44,525 nucleotides of DNA from an uncultured Prevotella sp. (lineage in GTDB: Bacteria; Bacteroidota; Bacteroidia; Bacteroidales; Bacteroidaceae), in the NCBI GenBank assembly GCA_937874345.1, contig CALNBT010000145.1, positions 1 through 44,525 on the forward strand. Direction: 5' to 3'. The notes under the pieces are model-generated. The model worked only from the letters and a program-made list of their open reading frames with translations, ran no database searches and was not told where the DNA came from. Shown one piece after another: positions 25,825 through 34,748 of this stretch. The position numbers and the translations under genes are program-made. The stretch's first letter is position 1, and each line of letters begins with the position of its first letter.

Positions 25825-26664
25825 TTAAGCCAAGTCAATGTGGTTGGCGGTGATTGTTTGGTGTAAGAAAACCTGAGCAGACTTTTCGAAACGCTCGGCG
25901 TTTACAGTGGTAAAGTATTGACAACTGCTTCCCTTTGTACATTTCTGATCCATTTCTGGATGCCTCTCAAGATATGATTGGAGACTTTTTGCCACATATT
26001 CACCCTGAGAAACAATGCGCACACCCGGTTTGCAGTACTTCATAATTTTGGGGAGAAGCAGTGGATAGTGTGTGCAACCCAAGATAATGGTATCGATATT
26101 GGAATCTATTTCCATGATAGCATCCATGCGCTTCTTTACAAAATAGTCGGCACCAGGGCTGTCTGCCTCATTATATTCTACCAGTGGCACCCAAAAAGGG
26201 CATGCCAACCCTGAAAGTTGGATATCGGGAAAGAACTTCTGAATCTCAAGTTTGTAGCTCTCACTTCGTACTGTTCCTTCAGTAGCCAACAAACCCACAT
26301 GCCGGCTTTTGGTAAGCTCTCCAATTATTTCGGCTGTGGGACGGATAACGCCCAACACCCTTCGATGTGGGTCAAGCACCGGTAAATCATGCTGCTGGAT
26401 TGTTCTCAATGCCTTTGCCGATGCCGTATTGCATCCCAAAATAATTAAATGGCATCCCATTTCAAATAGCTTGACAACGGCCTGACGCGTAAACTCGTAG
26501 ACTTCATCAAACGAACGCGTACCGTAGGGTGCCCGGTTATTGTCGCCAAGATAGATATAATCATACGCAGGTAACAACTGGCGAATGGCCTGAAGAATGG
26601 TCAAACCGCCATAACCGGAATCAAAGACTCCTATAGGTCCGGGTGAAGAAGAAAAATGTATCAT
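25825..26664 (-). CDS. murI: Glutamate racemase
   Basis: MurI makes D-glutamate for peptidoglycan. From the ATG at 26664 the protein has 279 residues and begins MIHFSSSPGPIGVFDSGYGG. The longer frame from 26721 would overlap the preceding Skp gene and adds a Cys-rich extension unlike the family. Catalytic residues: Asp15-Ser16 in FDSGYGG, the two racemising cysteines Cys78 (GCNTAS) and Cys197 (GCTHYP), and His199. It is the last gene of the envelope cluster, 16 bp after skp, and is followed by an intrinsic terminator. Confidence 0.95.
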   Translation of the reverse strand: MIHFSSSPGPIGVFDSGYGGLTILQAIRQLLPAYDYIYLGDNNRAPYGTRSFDEVYEFTRQAVVKLFEMGCHLIILGCNTASAKALRTIQQHDLPVLDPHRRVLGVIRPTAEIIGELTKSRHVGLLATEGTVRSESYKLEIQKFFPDIQLSGLACPFWVPLVEYNEADSPGADYFVKKRMDAIMEIDSNIDTIILGCTHYPLLLPKIMKYCKPGVRIVSQGEYVAKSLQSYLERHPEMDQKCTKGSSCQYFTTVNAERFEKSAQVFLHQTITANHIDLA

Positions 26665-26680
26665 GCAAATGAAGACAGGA

Positions 26681-27208
26681 TCATGGTTGCTTATTCTGCA
26701 GCATCCCCAAAACAGTATCATTCAAGTTGACACCATAATTCAGGTTAACGTATGGAACAGCATCATTGTCTACATTCAATATAAATGCGTATGAGCGCTC
26801 TTTGCCTAACTGTTGGACAATAGCGAGCACCTTATTCTTGATGGGCTCCATGGCATCTTTTTCGGCTTGTTGCAACAAACGCTGAGACTGCTTTTTGAAT
26901 TCAATGTTCTTTCCCATCATATCCTGCAAATCAGCCTGGCGTTTTTGCAAGATAGAGGGTGCGAAATCACGCTGCCCTTCCAGAAATTCTTCATATTTCT
27001 TGTTGAATTCATCTTCAGAACGCTTCATCTCAGCATCGTACTGTGCACGTAAATCTGCTAAATTCTTTTGCGCTACAGCATAATCAGGGATAGCCTTTAT
27101 CAGGGTATTCAGACTGAAATATCCAAAGAAATGTGGATCGGCTTGTTGCGCATGTGCCATGAATGGCATCATCAACAAGAACAAAAATAAAAGTTGCTTT
27201 TTCATCAT
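26681..27208 (-). CDS. OmpH/Skp family periplasmic chaperone (third copy)
   Basis: A 175-residue Skp-like protein. The signal peptide (about 1-20) ends AHAQ. The short strand GYFSLNTLIKAIPDYAVAQ is followed by a long charged coiled coil (about 45-120), and a C-terminal strand YAFILNVDNDAVPYV. Skp trimers hold unfolded outer-membrane proteins between SecYEG and BamA. The start could also be the second Met. A 224-bp gap separates it from the second copy, unlike the tight spacing in the rest of the cluster. Confidence 0.9.
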   Translation of the reverse strand: MMKKQLLFLFLLMMPFMAHAQQADPHFFGYFSLNTLIKAIPDYAVAQKNLADLRAQYDAEMKRSEDEFNKKYEEFLEGQRDFAPSILQKRQADLQDMMGKNIEFKKQSQRLLQQAEKDAMEPIKNKVLAIVQQLGKERSYAFILNVDNDAVPYVNLNYGVNLNDTVLGMLQNKQP

Positions 27209-27377
27209 CTTTTCATATTAGTTTTCATTATTCATGGAGTCAAGGAAGGCCTTTCGAAGCCATTCTGTCAAGAAGTAAGAAGCTAACAGACAATAGTTTG
27301 CTCAAAAGCAATAAAACTAATGTCCGCCAGCTCCATAATACAAGCAAAAATCAAACGTTCTTGCTACCATCAATCCA

Positions 27378-27416
27378 GCCCTCCATGATTCACACACGAT
27401 AGAACATGGAGAGGGC
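27378..27416 (-). other. Hairpin in the gap between the second and third skp genes
   Basis: CTCCATG (27381-27387) pairs with CATGGAG (27405-27411), extended by CC/GG across a bulged base, for about 9 bp with a 17-nt loop. No T-run follows on the minus strand, so it may be a processing or attenuation signal and not a full terminator. It lies just past the stop of the second skp gene. Confidence 0.4.
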
Positions 27417-27432
27417 AAATAAATTGAGGCCT

Positions 27433-27945
27433 TTATTTGGTCTTGCTCAGTTCTGCTTTTACCTTTGCGGTAACGTCTTCGCTGAGTGTTTCGCTGATAT
27501 ATGGAATGCCTGAAGCCACGTCCATGATGTAAACATAATTACCAGCTTTACCTACAGCCTGAATGGCATTGACCAACTTGGTTGTGATAGGCTGCATCTT
27601 ATCTTGTTGCGCTTTTTGTAAAGCCTGGGTATTGTCATTGTAAGCTGTACGAATCTTCTCGTTCAACTGCATCAATGCATCCTCAGTTTCCTTTTGCTTG
27701 GTAGCATTCATGGTTGATTTAGTCTTGTCATACTCTGCTGCCTTACGTTGCAACTCATCCTGCATTGCCTTCAAATCATTTTCGTACTGCTTAGCTGTAG
27801 CCTCAACTTCACCACGAGCTTTTACAAACTCTGGCATATCGTTCATCACTTGCTGAGAATTAATGTGACCAAACTTCTGTGCAAACAGCGTCATTGGAGC
27901 CAACAGCATCAACATTAAAAAAAACTTTTTCATTTCTTTGTTCAT
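27433..27945 (-). CDS. OmpH/Skp family periplasmic chaperone (second copy)
   Basis: A 170-residue Skp-like protein. The signal peptide is best read from Met5 (27933), MKKFFLMLMLLAPMTLFAQ. The mature part begins KFGHINSQQVMNDMPEF, the family's first strand and helix, then a Lys/Glu/Gln-rich coiled coil (about 45-125) and the strand NYVYIMDVASGIPYI. It starts 15 bp after the first copy and is co-transcribed with it. It is closer in its N-terminal motif to the first copy than to the third. Confidence 0.92.
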   Translation of the reverse strand: MNKEMKKFFLMLMLLAPMTLFAQKFGHINSQQVMNDMPEFVKARGEVEATAKQYENDLKAMQDELQRKAAEYDKTKSTMNATKQKETEDALMQLNEKIRTAYNDNTQALQKAQQDKMQPITTKLVNAIQAVGKAGNYVYIMDVASGIPYISETLSEDVTAKVKAELSKTK

Positions 27946-27960
27946 TTATTATATTAATAA

Positions 27961-28473
27961 TTATTTCGCATATCCCATTTTTTGCAACACCTCGTTGCTG
28001 ATGTCTATCTTTGGAGAGCCGAAGATAATACCCGAATTGGATGCACGGTCTACCACCAAAGAGTAGCCACGCAAGTCAGAAATCTCCTTTACCGCATTGT
28101 AAACCTCGTCTTGAATAGGTGTCATCAAGCTTTGTCTTTTTTTGAACAACTCACCTTCTGGACCGAAATAGGTTCGCTTCAGTTCGCTGGCATCCTTTTC
28201 TTTCTGCATGATTTGTTCCTGACGGGCTTTCTTTTGTTCTTGAGATAGAAAAACGATCTCATTCTGATAATTCTTATACATCGTTGACGCTTCTGTATTC
28301 AACGCTTCAACTTCTGCCTGCCATTTCTTGCTTACTTGGTTCAATTGCTCGTTTGCGCGTTCATAAGCCGGAATATTCTTCAAGATATACTCCATATCAA
28401 CAAGAGCAAACTTTTGTGCACTCGCCGTCAATGTTCCGATGAACATCAAACTTAATAATAAAAATTTCTTCAT
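27961..28473 (-). CDS. OmpH/Skp family periplasmic chaperone (first copy)
   Basis: A 170-residue Skp-like chaperone. Signal peptide 1-19 (ending ASAQ), then KFALVDMEYILKNIPAYERA, a coiled coil of about 85 residues, and the closing strand YSLVVDRASNSGIIFG. It lies 113 bp downstream of bamA, the insertase that receives Skp clients. The spacer contains a single TCAAnnnnATTGAC match at about 28504 but no convincing promoter, so read-through from bamA is likely. Confidence 0.93.
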   Translation of the reverse strand: MKKFLLLSLMFIGTLTASAQKFALVDMEYILKNIPAYERANEQLNQVSKKWQAEVEALNTEASTMYKNYQNEIVFLSQEQKKARQEQIMQKEKDASELKRTYFGPEGELFKKRQSLMTPIQDEVYNAVKEISDLRGYSLVVDRASNSGIIFGSPKIDISNEVLQKMGYAK

Positions 28474-28586
28474 GTCCTATCCAATTTTGAGCTATTTCCT
28501 GTATCAATTATATTGACGTTTCAATCCTATCAACAGTTAATGAGCCACAGATTAATTAACGCAAAATGCAACCATTTTAAGTGAAA

Positions 28587-31202
28587 TTAAAACTCTTGTC
28601 CCAAGATAAAGTGGAATTGACTGCCACCTTTCTTTCCAAATACAGAATCAAAACCGTATGCCCAGTCGATACCCATCAATCCAACCATTGGCAGGAAGAT
28701 ACGGACACCCACACCAGCACTGCGTTTCATGTCAAACGGATTGAAGTCCCTTGTATCATTCCATGCATTACCTGCTTCGAGGAATCCAAGTCCATAAATC
28801 GTAGTATTGCCCAAAAGGAACGGATAACGAAGCTCCATTGAGAAACGATCGTAAGCGTAACCTTCATATCCATAAGGTGTTAATGATCCGTTTTCATAAC
28901 CACGAAGTCCAATGGTTTCTTCTGCATAACCGGTCGAATAGCCACTCATACCGTCACCACCGACATAATATGTCTCAAATGGAGACTTTTTGTTCTTGTT
29001 GTAGCTGCCCAACAATCCAACTTCTACACGAGTCATCAACACAAAACATTTCTGCCCTCCTGACAAGGCTGTATACGTCTTTGCCTTGAATTTCCATTTA
29101 TGGTATTCTATCCACTTGTATTTTTGCTGCTGTTCTTCCAAATAAGTTGCGGATTGAGAATTCGTAGCCAAGGTCGAATAATTCAGCTTATCCCATTTGG
29201 ACCATGGTGGTGTTACTGTTACAGAGGCGGTAAATTCGGAACCATGTCTTGGGAACAACTGGTTGTCGGTTGAAGTTCTGTTGATTGAAAAACCTAAGTT
29301 CAAGTTGTTCGCATTACCTGTACTCAGCAAGAAGTATCTCCAGTTCTTCAACATATATCGTGTATATGACAGCTGAACGGACAAGGTAAAATAGTCATCC
29401 GGCCATCTTAAGCGTTTTCCCCAACCAAGATTGGCACCAAAAAGCTTAATGTATGTATCCGGATCATAATAATTTTCATAATTATTGTAGGCATAATTTC
29501 CATATCCATACATATAATTATAGTAATTGGTCATGTAAGAACTATTGTAATAGTTGCTCGAAACGTCGGTGGATTTAGAATAAAATGCGCCAACAGAGAA
29601 CTGATTCGGTCGTTTTCCTCCAAACCAATTGGTTGAATAGTTCACATTGTACGACTGGTAATAGCTTCCGTTTGTCTGTACACCCAACGACATCACTTCA
29701 CCATCTCCAATCGGCATGATGCCACGGTGCTCGCTGTTCTTTCTGAAAAGATTACGGATGGAGAAGTTGTTCAACTTCAAACCAACACGACCTATCAAAC
29801 CACTCTGTCCCCAACCTAAAGAGAACTCTATTTGGTCATTGCTCTTCTGCTCCAAGTCCCAGTTGATGTCCACCGATCCGTTTTCTGGATCTGGCTTAAC
29901 ATCGGGGTTCACTTTTTCTGGATTAAAGTGACCCATGGATGCCAAATCACGTGCAGAACGCATCAAAGCTTCTTTAGAAAAGAGGTCACCCGGCTTCGTC
30001 TTCAATTCTCGTCTGATTACATTTTCGTACAGACGATCATTGCCATTGATACGCACATGATTCAACCTGGCTTGCTGATTTTCAGTTATTCGCATTTCCA
30101 AGTCGATAGAATCGCCCACAATATTAACCTCTGTCGGTTGAAGATTGTAGAAAATATAGCCGTTATTCCAATAGAGATTTCCAACAGCATCCTCATCTTC
30201 TGTAAGGCGTTTGTTCAAGAGCTTCTGGTTATAGACATCTCCTTTGTGCATGCCAAGTACCTGACTCAGATAATCAGTTGAATATACGGTGTTACCGACC
30301 CAGACAATATTACGAATAAAATATTTGGTTCCTTCGTGAACCTTCACATACAAGTTGACATGTTTGGCATCAAGATTCCATACGCTATCTTTCAAAATCA
30401 CCGCATCACGATATCCTTGTTCGTTATATTTTGCAATGAGATTCTTTTGGTCTTCCTTCCATCTCTCAGGAGTAAACTTCTTTGCTTTTAGGAATGTCGA
30501 CAGCTTTCCGGCCTCGTGTATCTTCTTAAATGCGCCTTTTTTGAAGAGTCCGCCCTTGATTTGCCCGTCACTCAATGCCTTATTACCTTCAATAATGATT
30601 TGACCGACCTTCATTTTTTCCTTCTTGTCGACGGACACATCTAAGATAACACTATTTTTATTAGCCACATCAACACGCTGTCTGATTTCGACATCCGCAT
30701 TCTTGAAGCCTTTGTCATCAAAGTATTTCTTAGCCAAAATCTTTGCTCTACTGATGCTATTCGGTGTAATCTGGCCTCCCTTAAGCAATCCTAACTTGGA
30801 TTCCATGTCTTCTTTTTCAGACTTTTTTAAGCCAATGTAGTTGATTTCGGACACTCGCGGTAAAGTCTGAAGATAGATATTCAGATAGATTTTGTTGCCA
30901 ACGATCGAATCGGCAGAAATGGAAACATCGGAGAAAAGTCCGTGTTTCCAATATCGCTTCACGGCATTGGTCACATCGTTACCAGGCACAGTAATGGTTT
31001 GACCGACTGCCAAACCTGAAATACCTGACAACACATAATCTTCATATCCTTCGATACCTGTGACACTGATGCCTCCAATCGAATAGGATTTTGGCGTTCC
31101 AGCATAGTTAATATCAGGATGTACGATCTTGTCTTGCGCGTTCATATTTACACTGAAAACAAGAGTTGACATCACAATCAACGCTTTATTTATATAGCTC
31201 AT
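28587..31202 (-). CDS. bamA: Outer membrane protein assembly factor BamA
   Basis: BamA is the outer-membrane insertase for beta-barrel proteins. The 871-residue protein has a signal peptide (about 1-22), POTRA-type repeats (about 40-450; for example SVTGIEGYEDYVLSGISGLAVG and VRINGNDRLYENVIRRELKTKPGDLF), and a C-terminal 16-strand barrel. Barrel landmarks are GLIGRVGLKLNNFS, LRGYENGS (the conserved lid-loop RGY, VRGF in E. coli) and the final FHFILGQEF ending in an aromatic. Residues 548-584 form an unusual Tyr/Asn-rich segment (14 Tyr and 8 Asn in 37). The start overlaps the uppS stop by 4 bp. It is the core of the DUF6242-DUF6089-uppS-bamA-skp-murI cluster. Confidence 0.97.
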   Translation of the reverse strand: MSYINKALIVMSTLVFSVNMNAQDKIVHPDINYAGTPKSYSIGGISVTGIEGYEDYVLSGISGLAVGQTITVPGNDVTNAVKRYWKHGLFSDVSISADSIVGNKIYLNIYLQTLPRVSEINYIGLKKSEKEDMESKLGLLKGGQITPNSISRAKILAKKYFDDKGFKNADVEIRQRVDVANKNSVILDVSVDKKEKMKVGQIIIEGNKALSDGQIKGGLFKKGAFKKIHEAGKLSTFLKAKKFTPERWKEDQKNLIAKYNEQGYRDAVILKDSVWNLDAKHVNLYVKVHEGTKYFIRNIVWVGNTVYSTDYLSQVLGMHKGDVYNQKLLNKRLTEDEDAVGNLYWNNGYIFYNLQPTEVNIVGDSIDLEMRITENQQARLNHVRINGNDRLYENVIRRELKTKPGDLFSKEALMRSARDLASMGHFNPEKVNPDVKPDPENGSVDINWDLEQKSNDQIEFSLGWGQSGLIGRVGLKLNNFSIRNLFRKNSEHRGIMPIGDGEVMSLGVQTNGSYYQSYNVNYSTNWFGGKRPNQFSVGAFYSKSTDVSSNYYNSSYMTNYYNYMYGYGNYAYNNYENYYDPDTYIKLFGANLGWGKRLRWPDDYFTLSVQLSYTRYMLKNWRYFLLSTGNANNLNLGFSINRTSTDNQLFPRHGSEFTASVTVTPPWSKWDKLNYSTLATNSQSATYLEEQQQKYKWIEYHKWKFKAKTYTALSGGQKCFVLMTRVEVGLLGSYNKNKKSPFETYYVGGDGMSGYSTGYAEETIGLRGYENGSLTPYGYEGYAYDRFSMELRYPFLLGNTTIYGLGFLEAGNAWNDTRDFNPFDMKRSAGVGVRIFLPMVGLMGIDWAYGFDSVFGKKGGSQFHFILGQEF

Positions 31203-31960
31203 TTTGTTGAATTGTTTTCTATCTTTATCTGACTTTCTATCTGTTGTTCTGTTTTTCCGAACCGTCTTTGTCTATTTTGATAGCTTTGAATGGCGAGATG
31301 TAAATCTTCTTCACTGAAATCAGGCCAGTAAGTATCACAAAAATAAAGTTCGGTATAGGCTATTTGCCACAACAGATAATTAGAAACACGCAATTCGCCG
31401 CCGGTTCTGATTAAAAGATCGGGATCTGGCATAAAGGCGGTTTCCATATATTGACTCATCAATGTTTCATTAATATCAGCCTTATTGAGATGTCCTGCAT
31501 TTACCTCCTCAACAATTCGATGCACTGCATTTGTTATTTCCCATCGTGATGAGTAGCTTAGAGCCACCACCATCGTCATTTTCTGATTACCAGCAGTACG
31601 TTTCTCTGTTTCAGCAAGTTTGGTTCTTACATCGCTTGGGAGGCGATCCAAGTTACCAATGACTCTGAAGCGGATGTTATTCTTCATGAATATTTCGTCT
31701 TCAAGCGACGTCAACACCAGCCCCATGAGCGTTGCCACCTCATCGTGAGGACGTTTCCAGTTTTCGGTTGAAAAGGTATAAAGTGTCAGGAACTTTACGC
31801 CCAAAGACGCACATTCGCTTGTTATTCGACGTACGGTGTCCACTCCGGCTTGATGCCCGTAGCTTCTTTCTTTTCCACGCTCGGCTGCCCAACGTCCGTT
31901 ACCATCCATAATAATGGCAATGTGTCTTGGGATTTGGTTCGTATCTAAATCTTTGCTCAT
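31199..31960 (-). CDS. uppS: Isoprenyl transferase (undecaprenyl diphosphate synthase)
   Basis: UppS extends farnesyl diphosphate with cis-isoprene units to make the lipid carrier for peptidoglycan and surface glycans. The 253-residue protein has HIAIIMDGNGRWA (13-25) with the catalytic Asp19, FSTENWKRP, ALSYSSRWEI, and the RTGGELRVSNYLLWQIAYTELYF block (about 203-225) typical of the family. It lies 15 bp after DUF6089 and overlaps bamA by 4 bp. Confidence 0.97.
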   Translation of the reverse strand: MSKDLDTNQIPRHIAIIMDGNGRWAAERGKERSYGHQAGVDTVRRITSECASLGVKFLTLYTFSTENWKRPHDEVATLMGLVLTSLEDEIFMKNNIRFRVIGNLDRLPSDVRTKLAETEKRTAGNQKMTMVVALSYSSRWEITNAVHRIVEEVNAGHLNKADINETLMSQYMETAFMPDPDLLIRTGGELRVSNYLLWQIAYTELYFCDTYWPDFSEEDLHLAIQSYQNRQRRFGKTEQQIESQIKIENNSTK

Positions 31961-31975
31961 GCTTGATTATTCAGT

Positions 31976-32662
31976 CTATAACGATTCTTCATTGTGACAG
32001 GTACGACATTTGGCCTTAAAACTATACGTCAGCGTGACAGCAAAAGCTGAATAGCAGTCGGTATTTTTAAATGCCCCGCTACTTTGTATGAGGTAAGGAT
32101 CGGCCATACCATCCAATTTATCACTCAGCGAGAAGTGCATAGCCCACTCAACGCCAAGATTTAGCCGATCACCAAGTTTGTACTTTACACCCAATCCCAG
32201 TGGAATATTACCAGTAAAAACGCTTTTGGAACTGCCTGAAGCATAAGTAGCGCCTATTCCTCCGAAGATAAACGGAGTCAATTTTTGCGCTCCCCGGTAT
32301 TCTTTACCTGTTCCATAGGGCCAGAAATTATATTCGAAAGTAAAGCTTAGGTCACCTAATGTGTTATTAAAACGGTATGGTGTTTCTTGTAAATCAGGAT
32401 AGTATGTCAGCACATTTTCGGACGATCCCTTTAGTTTTCCATAACTTCCCATCGCCCGGATGGCTATTCGTGGATTGAGAACGTATCTCCAAACCATTGT
32501 TCCCATCGGCTGCATATTCTTGATAATGCTGCCGTTGAAATCGCCTTCATACGACACAAGACCAACTCCGGCTCCAATTTCCATCCGATATTCCAAATCG
32601 TCCTGGGCATGCGCTGGAGCCATTGTCAAAAGAAACAATATTGATAACAAGCCGTTTCGCAT
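31976..32662 (-). CDS. DUF6089 family outer-membrane beta-barrel protein
   Basis: A 228-residue exported protein of unknown role. The signal peptide ends PAHAQ (about 1-19). The body alternates short amphipathic strands and glycine-rich turns (YRMEIGAGVGLVSYEGDF, LTPFIFGGIGATYA, GLGVKYKLGDRLNLGVEWAMHF), which fits an eight-stranded outer-membrane barrel. Members are found next to uppS-bamA in Bacteroidales. The C-terminus after the last strand is a short polar tail with a CxxCH sequence, CRTCH. The gene is 16 bp after DUF6242 and co-transcribed. The family name rests on memory of its position and pattern. Confidence 0.8.
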   Translation of the reverse strand: MRNGLLSILFLLTMAPAHAQDDLEYRMEIGAGVGLVSYEGDFNGSIIKNMQPMGTMVWRYVLNPRIAIRAMGSYGKLKGSSENVLTYYPDLQETPYRFNNTLGDLSFTFEYNFWPYGTGKEYRGAQKLTPFIFGGIGATYASGSSKSVFTGNIPLGLGVKYKLGDRLNLGVEWAMHFSLSDKLDGMADPYLIQSSGAFKNTDCYSAFAVTLTYSFKAKCRTCHNEESL

Positions 32663-32678
32663 GAATCTTATCGCTTCA

Positions 32679-34082
32679 CTATTCAGTAAACACTTTTTCT
32701 ACCGTAGTCCATCCCAATTTATTGAGCCGCCCTTTCCATACCTGTCCGGTTCCCCCGCAAATAATCCAAAGATAATTGTCGGTATCAACAGTCATGGCAA
32801 ACGATGTCTGGCTTGAATTAAATCCACTAGGATATTCTATCGTTCCATTTTTTTTCCAGGTGAGACCACCATCAAAACTATAGTAAATTTGTTCAAATGC
32901 CGGCACAGAACTACTAGCGCCCTTTCCTGCTCCGCCAATGGCTACCAGTCCGTCTCCATATTTAGCCACCTGTAAGTTGGTTAGATTGGGAAGTGGATAT
33001 TTGTTTGTAGACGATGGAGTGTAATATAGCCATGGCTGGTTTTGAGCATACGCATCATTTTCTTCAACCTTTCCCCAAATCGACATCACCGAACCTGTTG
33101 AGCCAATCAACAACAATCGATTTGTGCCGGGATTGGTTATCAATGGTTGAACGGTTAAGTTTATATCACTTTGGGGAAGCAAAGTTGCATCAGAATCTAA
33201 TTTTTCAGCGGTCCAAGAAACGCCATTGTCTGTAGAAACGACAATTGATCCATTCACATCCATTGCATATATCTTGGCATCACTGGCGCCCAAGAGTCTC
33301 TGGAGAGACGCATCAGCGACTTTGGTCCAAGTCCTTGCATCTGTTGATTTCAACAAAGCGCCATCTTGATAGGCATAAAGAGCACCACTCTTTGCAATGA
33401 CATTCTGATAAAAACCAGTAGTCATTTGTACGTTTGGTGTAACTTCCTGCCAGTCTGCTCCACTCATCAGAGAGGCCTTATATATCTTTGCCTGCAGATC
33501 TTTGTTACCAAAAACAAAGATATTGCCATTCATTGTAAAAGCCTTCATCGAGGTCAGGGCTGCCAAACTAGCATTGCTGACCGTCATTTTTGACCATTTA
33601 AAATCGGTTCCCACCTCCTTATGCACATTCACACGGATGGTGTAATGTGCCGAATCGGCTCCAGCCTCACTATAGACAACAAAAGTTCGTGGAACAGAAA
33701 AGTCTATTGAGTCACTGGCATTAAATAAATTAATGGAATCTCCTTTAATATTCATCAACGCTATTGAGCCTCCATTCTTGGCTGTTAACGAACAAACCAC
33801 CTTCTTCGCATTCACGCCAACAGGCAGAGAATCGGGGTTATAAATCTCTTTACGGAGAGGGTCAATATAAAATTTATAAGAACTGGCACCAAAGTCAGTC
33901 AAGTAAGTACTGTCTACACCAGTTGATGCCTTTGTGTGAACCAACTGTCTTAAGGTTGATATAGAAAAACTTGTAATGGCAGTATCATTGTATGTCACCA
34001 GTTCTCCTGAATTTCCAAGACAAGAAGAAAAGAGAAACACCATCAGACACGACGCGACAAGTGACAAATTCGTTATTTTCAT
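32679..34082 (-). CDS. DUF6242-type exported lipoprotein with Asp-box-like repeats
   Basis: A 467-residue lipoprotein: the signal peptide ends in lipobox LFSSC (Cys21). An N-terminal Ig-like half (about 25-155) is followed by a propeller-like half with Asp-box-type turns such as STDNGVSWT and SFDGGLTWKK. This resembles BNR/sialidase-type and YCF48-like folds without catalytic residues I can identify. It probably sits on the outer membrane. It is first in the cluster that continues to murI. A TAAATTTG -7-like box lies about 30 bp upstream (34108-34115 on the minus strand), with a poor -33. The family name is my best recollection. Confidence 0.75.
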   Translation of the reverse strand: MKITNLSLVASCLMVFLFSSCLGNSGELVTYNDTAITSFSISTLRQLVHTKASTGVDSTYLTDFGASSYKFYIDPLRKEIYNPDSLPVGVNAKKVVCSLTAKNGGSIALMNIKGDSINLFNASDSIDFSVPRTFVVYSEAGADSAHYTIRVNVHKEVGTDFKWSKMTVSNASLAALTSMKAFTMNGNIFVFGNKDLQAKIYKASLMSGADWQEVTPNVQMTTGFYQNVIAKSGALYAYQDGALLKSTDARTWTKVADASLQRLLGASDAKIYAMDVNGSIVVSTDNGVSWTAEKLDSDATLLPQSDINLTVQPLITNPGTNRLLLIGSTGSVMSIWGKVEENDAYAQNQPWLYYTPSSTNKYPLPNLTNLQVAKYGDGLVAIGGAGKGASSSVPAFEQIYYSFDGGLTWKKNGTIEYPSGFNSSQTSFAMTVDTDNYLWIICGGTGQVWKGRLNKLGWTTVEKVFTE

Positions 34083-34347
34083 TGACGTCTATTAATCATT
34101 TAAGTTGCAAATTTAAATAGAATTCCTCAAATAGCACACCTTTTTAAGGCTTAATTATGCAAAATAGTGATTATTAGAGCGTTTTTTAAGGTTGTTTAGT
34201 GTTTTGGTTGAATGAATAAATATACCGTCACCAAGCGCTTTTGACAGACAAACACAAAGCGCCCTGTCAAACAATTTGGGAAGATCATTCGCACAGGTTA
34301 CAAATCGATATTCCCGTCAAGAAAAAACAGCATTCAAAAAGTCGTTT

Positions 34348-34435
34348 GCAAAGTCATCTCAATTGGCGATCAATATGATCGAAATTGTTCGGCAATATCA
34401 TTGACTTTGGACCTCAATATCATTGACTTCGTAAA
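34348..34435. repeat. 22-bp tandem repeat array, site C
   Basis: Four 22-bp units start at 34348, 34370, 34392 and 34414. The third and fourth share CAATATCATTGACTT. All have CAA at positions 2-4, and the first shows CAT at positions 8-10. It lies between two genes on the same strand. The CAATATCATTGA core is repeated exactly at site D, 8.5 kb away. Confidence 0.82.
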
Positions 34436-34692
34436 TCGAACTGAGAAACTGAAAATCAGTGTTTAGCTCAACATCTATGAAACCAAAACCACCATCATGA
34501 TCCAAATGATTTAAGCAATAACGAAGTTCTACATTTTCAATCATCAACAAGTGTCGCCTTCACCTTTATAGAACGTCCTTCTGTGCTTTTATCTTAACTC
34601 TTTTATCATGGAAAACACCATTTACTGTTCTGATATTTCATTGTCTTGCATCATGAAATATGCCCAAGGAGTCTTTTGAAAAAATAATGGTA

Positions 34693-34719
34693 TTAAAACA
34701 GCTCGTTGATCTGTTTTAA
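34693..34719 (-). terminator. Probable terminator of the flavodiiron gene
   Basis: TTAAAACAG (34693-34701) and CTGTTTTAA (34711-34719) form a 9-bp stem with a 9-nt loop. It lies 30 bp past the stop codon. The T-tract is within the stem arm and followed by ATACC on the minus strand. Confidence 0.6.
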
Positions 34720-34748
34720 CGCCATCACTACAGCGATATTTCATTTTA

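Larger units (their letters stand above)
34083..34748. other. Longest intergenic region of the window (666 bp)
   Basis: No gene is supported. From left to right it holds: a weak -7 box for the DUF6242 gene (34108-34115), an 8-bp inverted repeat TTTGACAG/CTGTCAAA (34240-34247 and 34264-34271), the 22-bp repeat array site C (34348-34435), and the terminator of the flavodiiron gene (34693-34719). The stretch between about 34460 and 34690 is featureless to my reading. Confidence 0.55.

Noticed and set aside
28504..28525. A fifth repeat site in the bamA-skp gap
   Set aside because: One TCAAnnnnATTGAC match only; the next TCAA is 17 bp away, so there is no 22-bp period.
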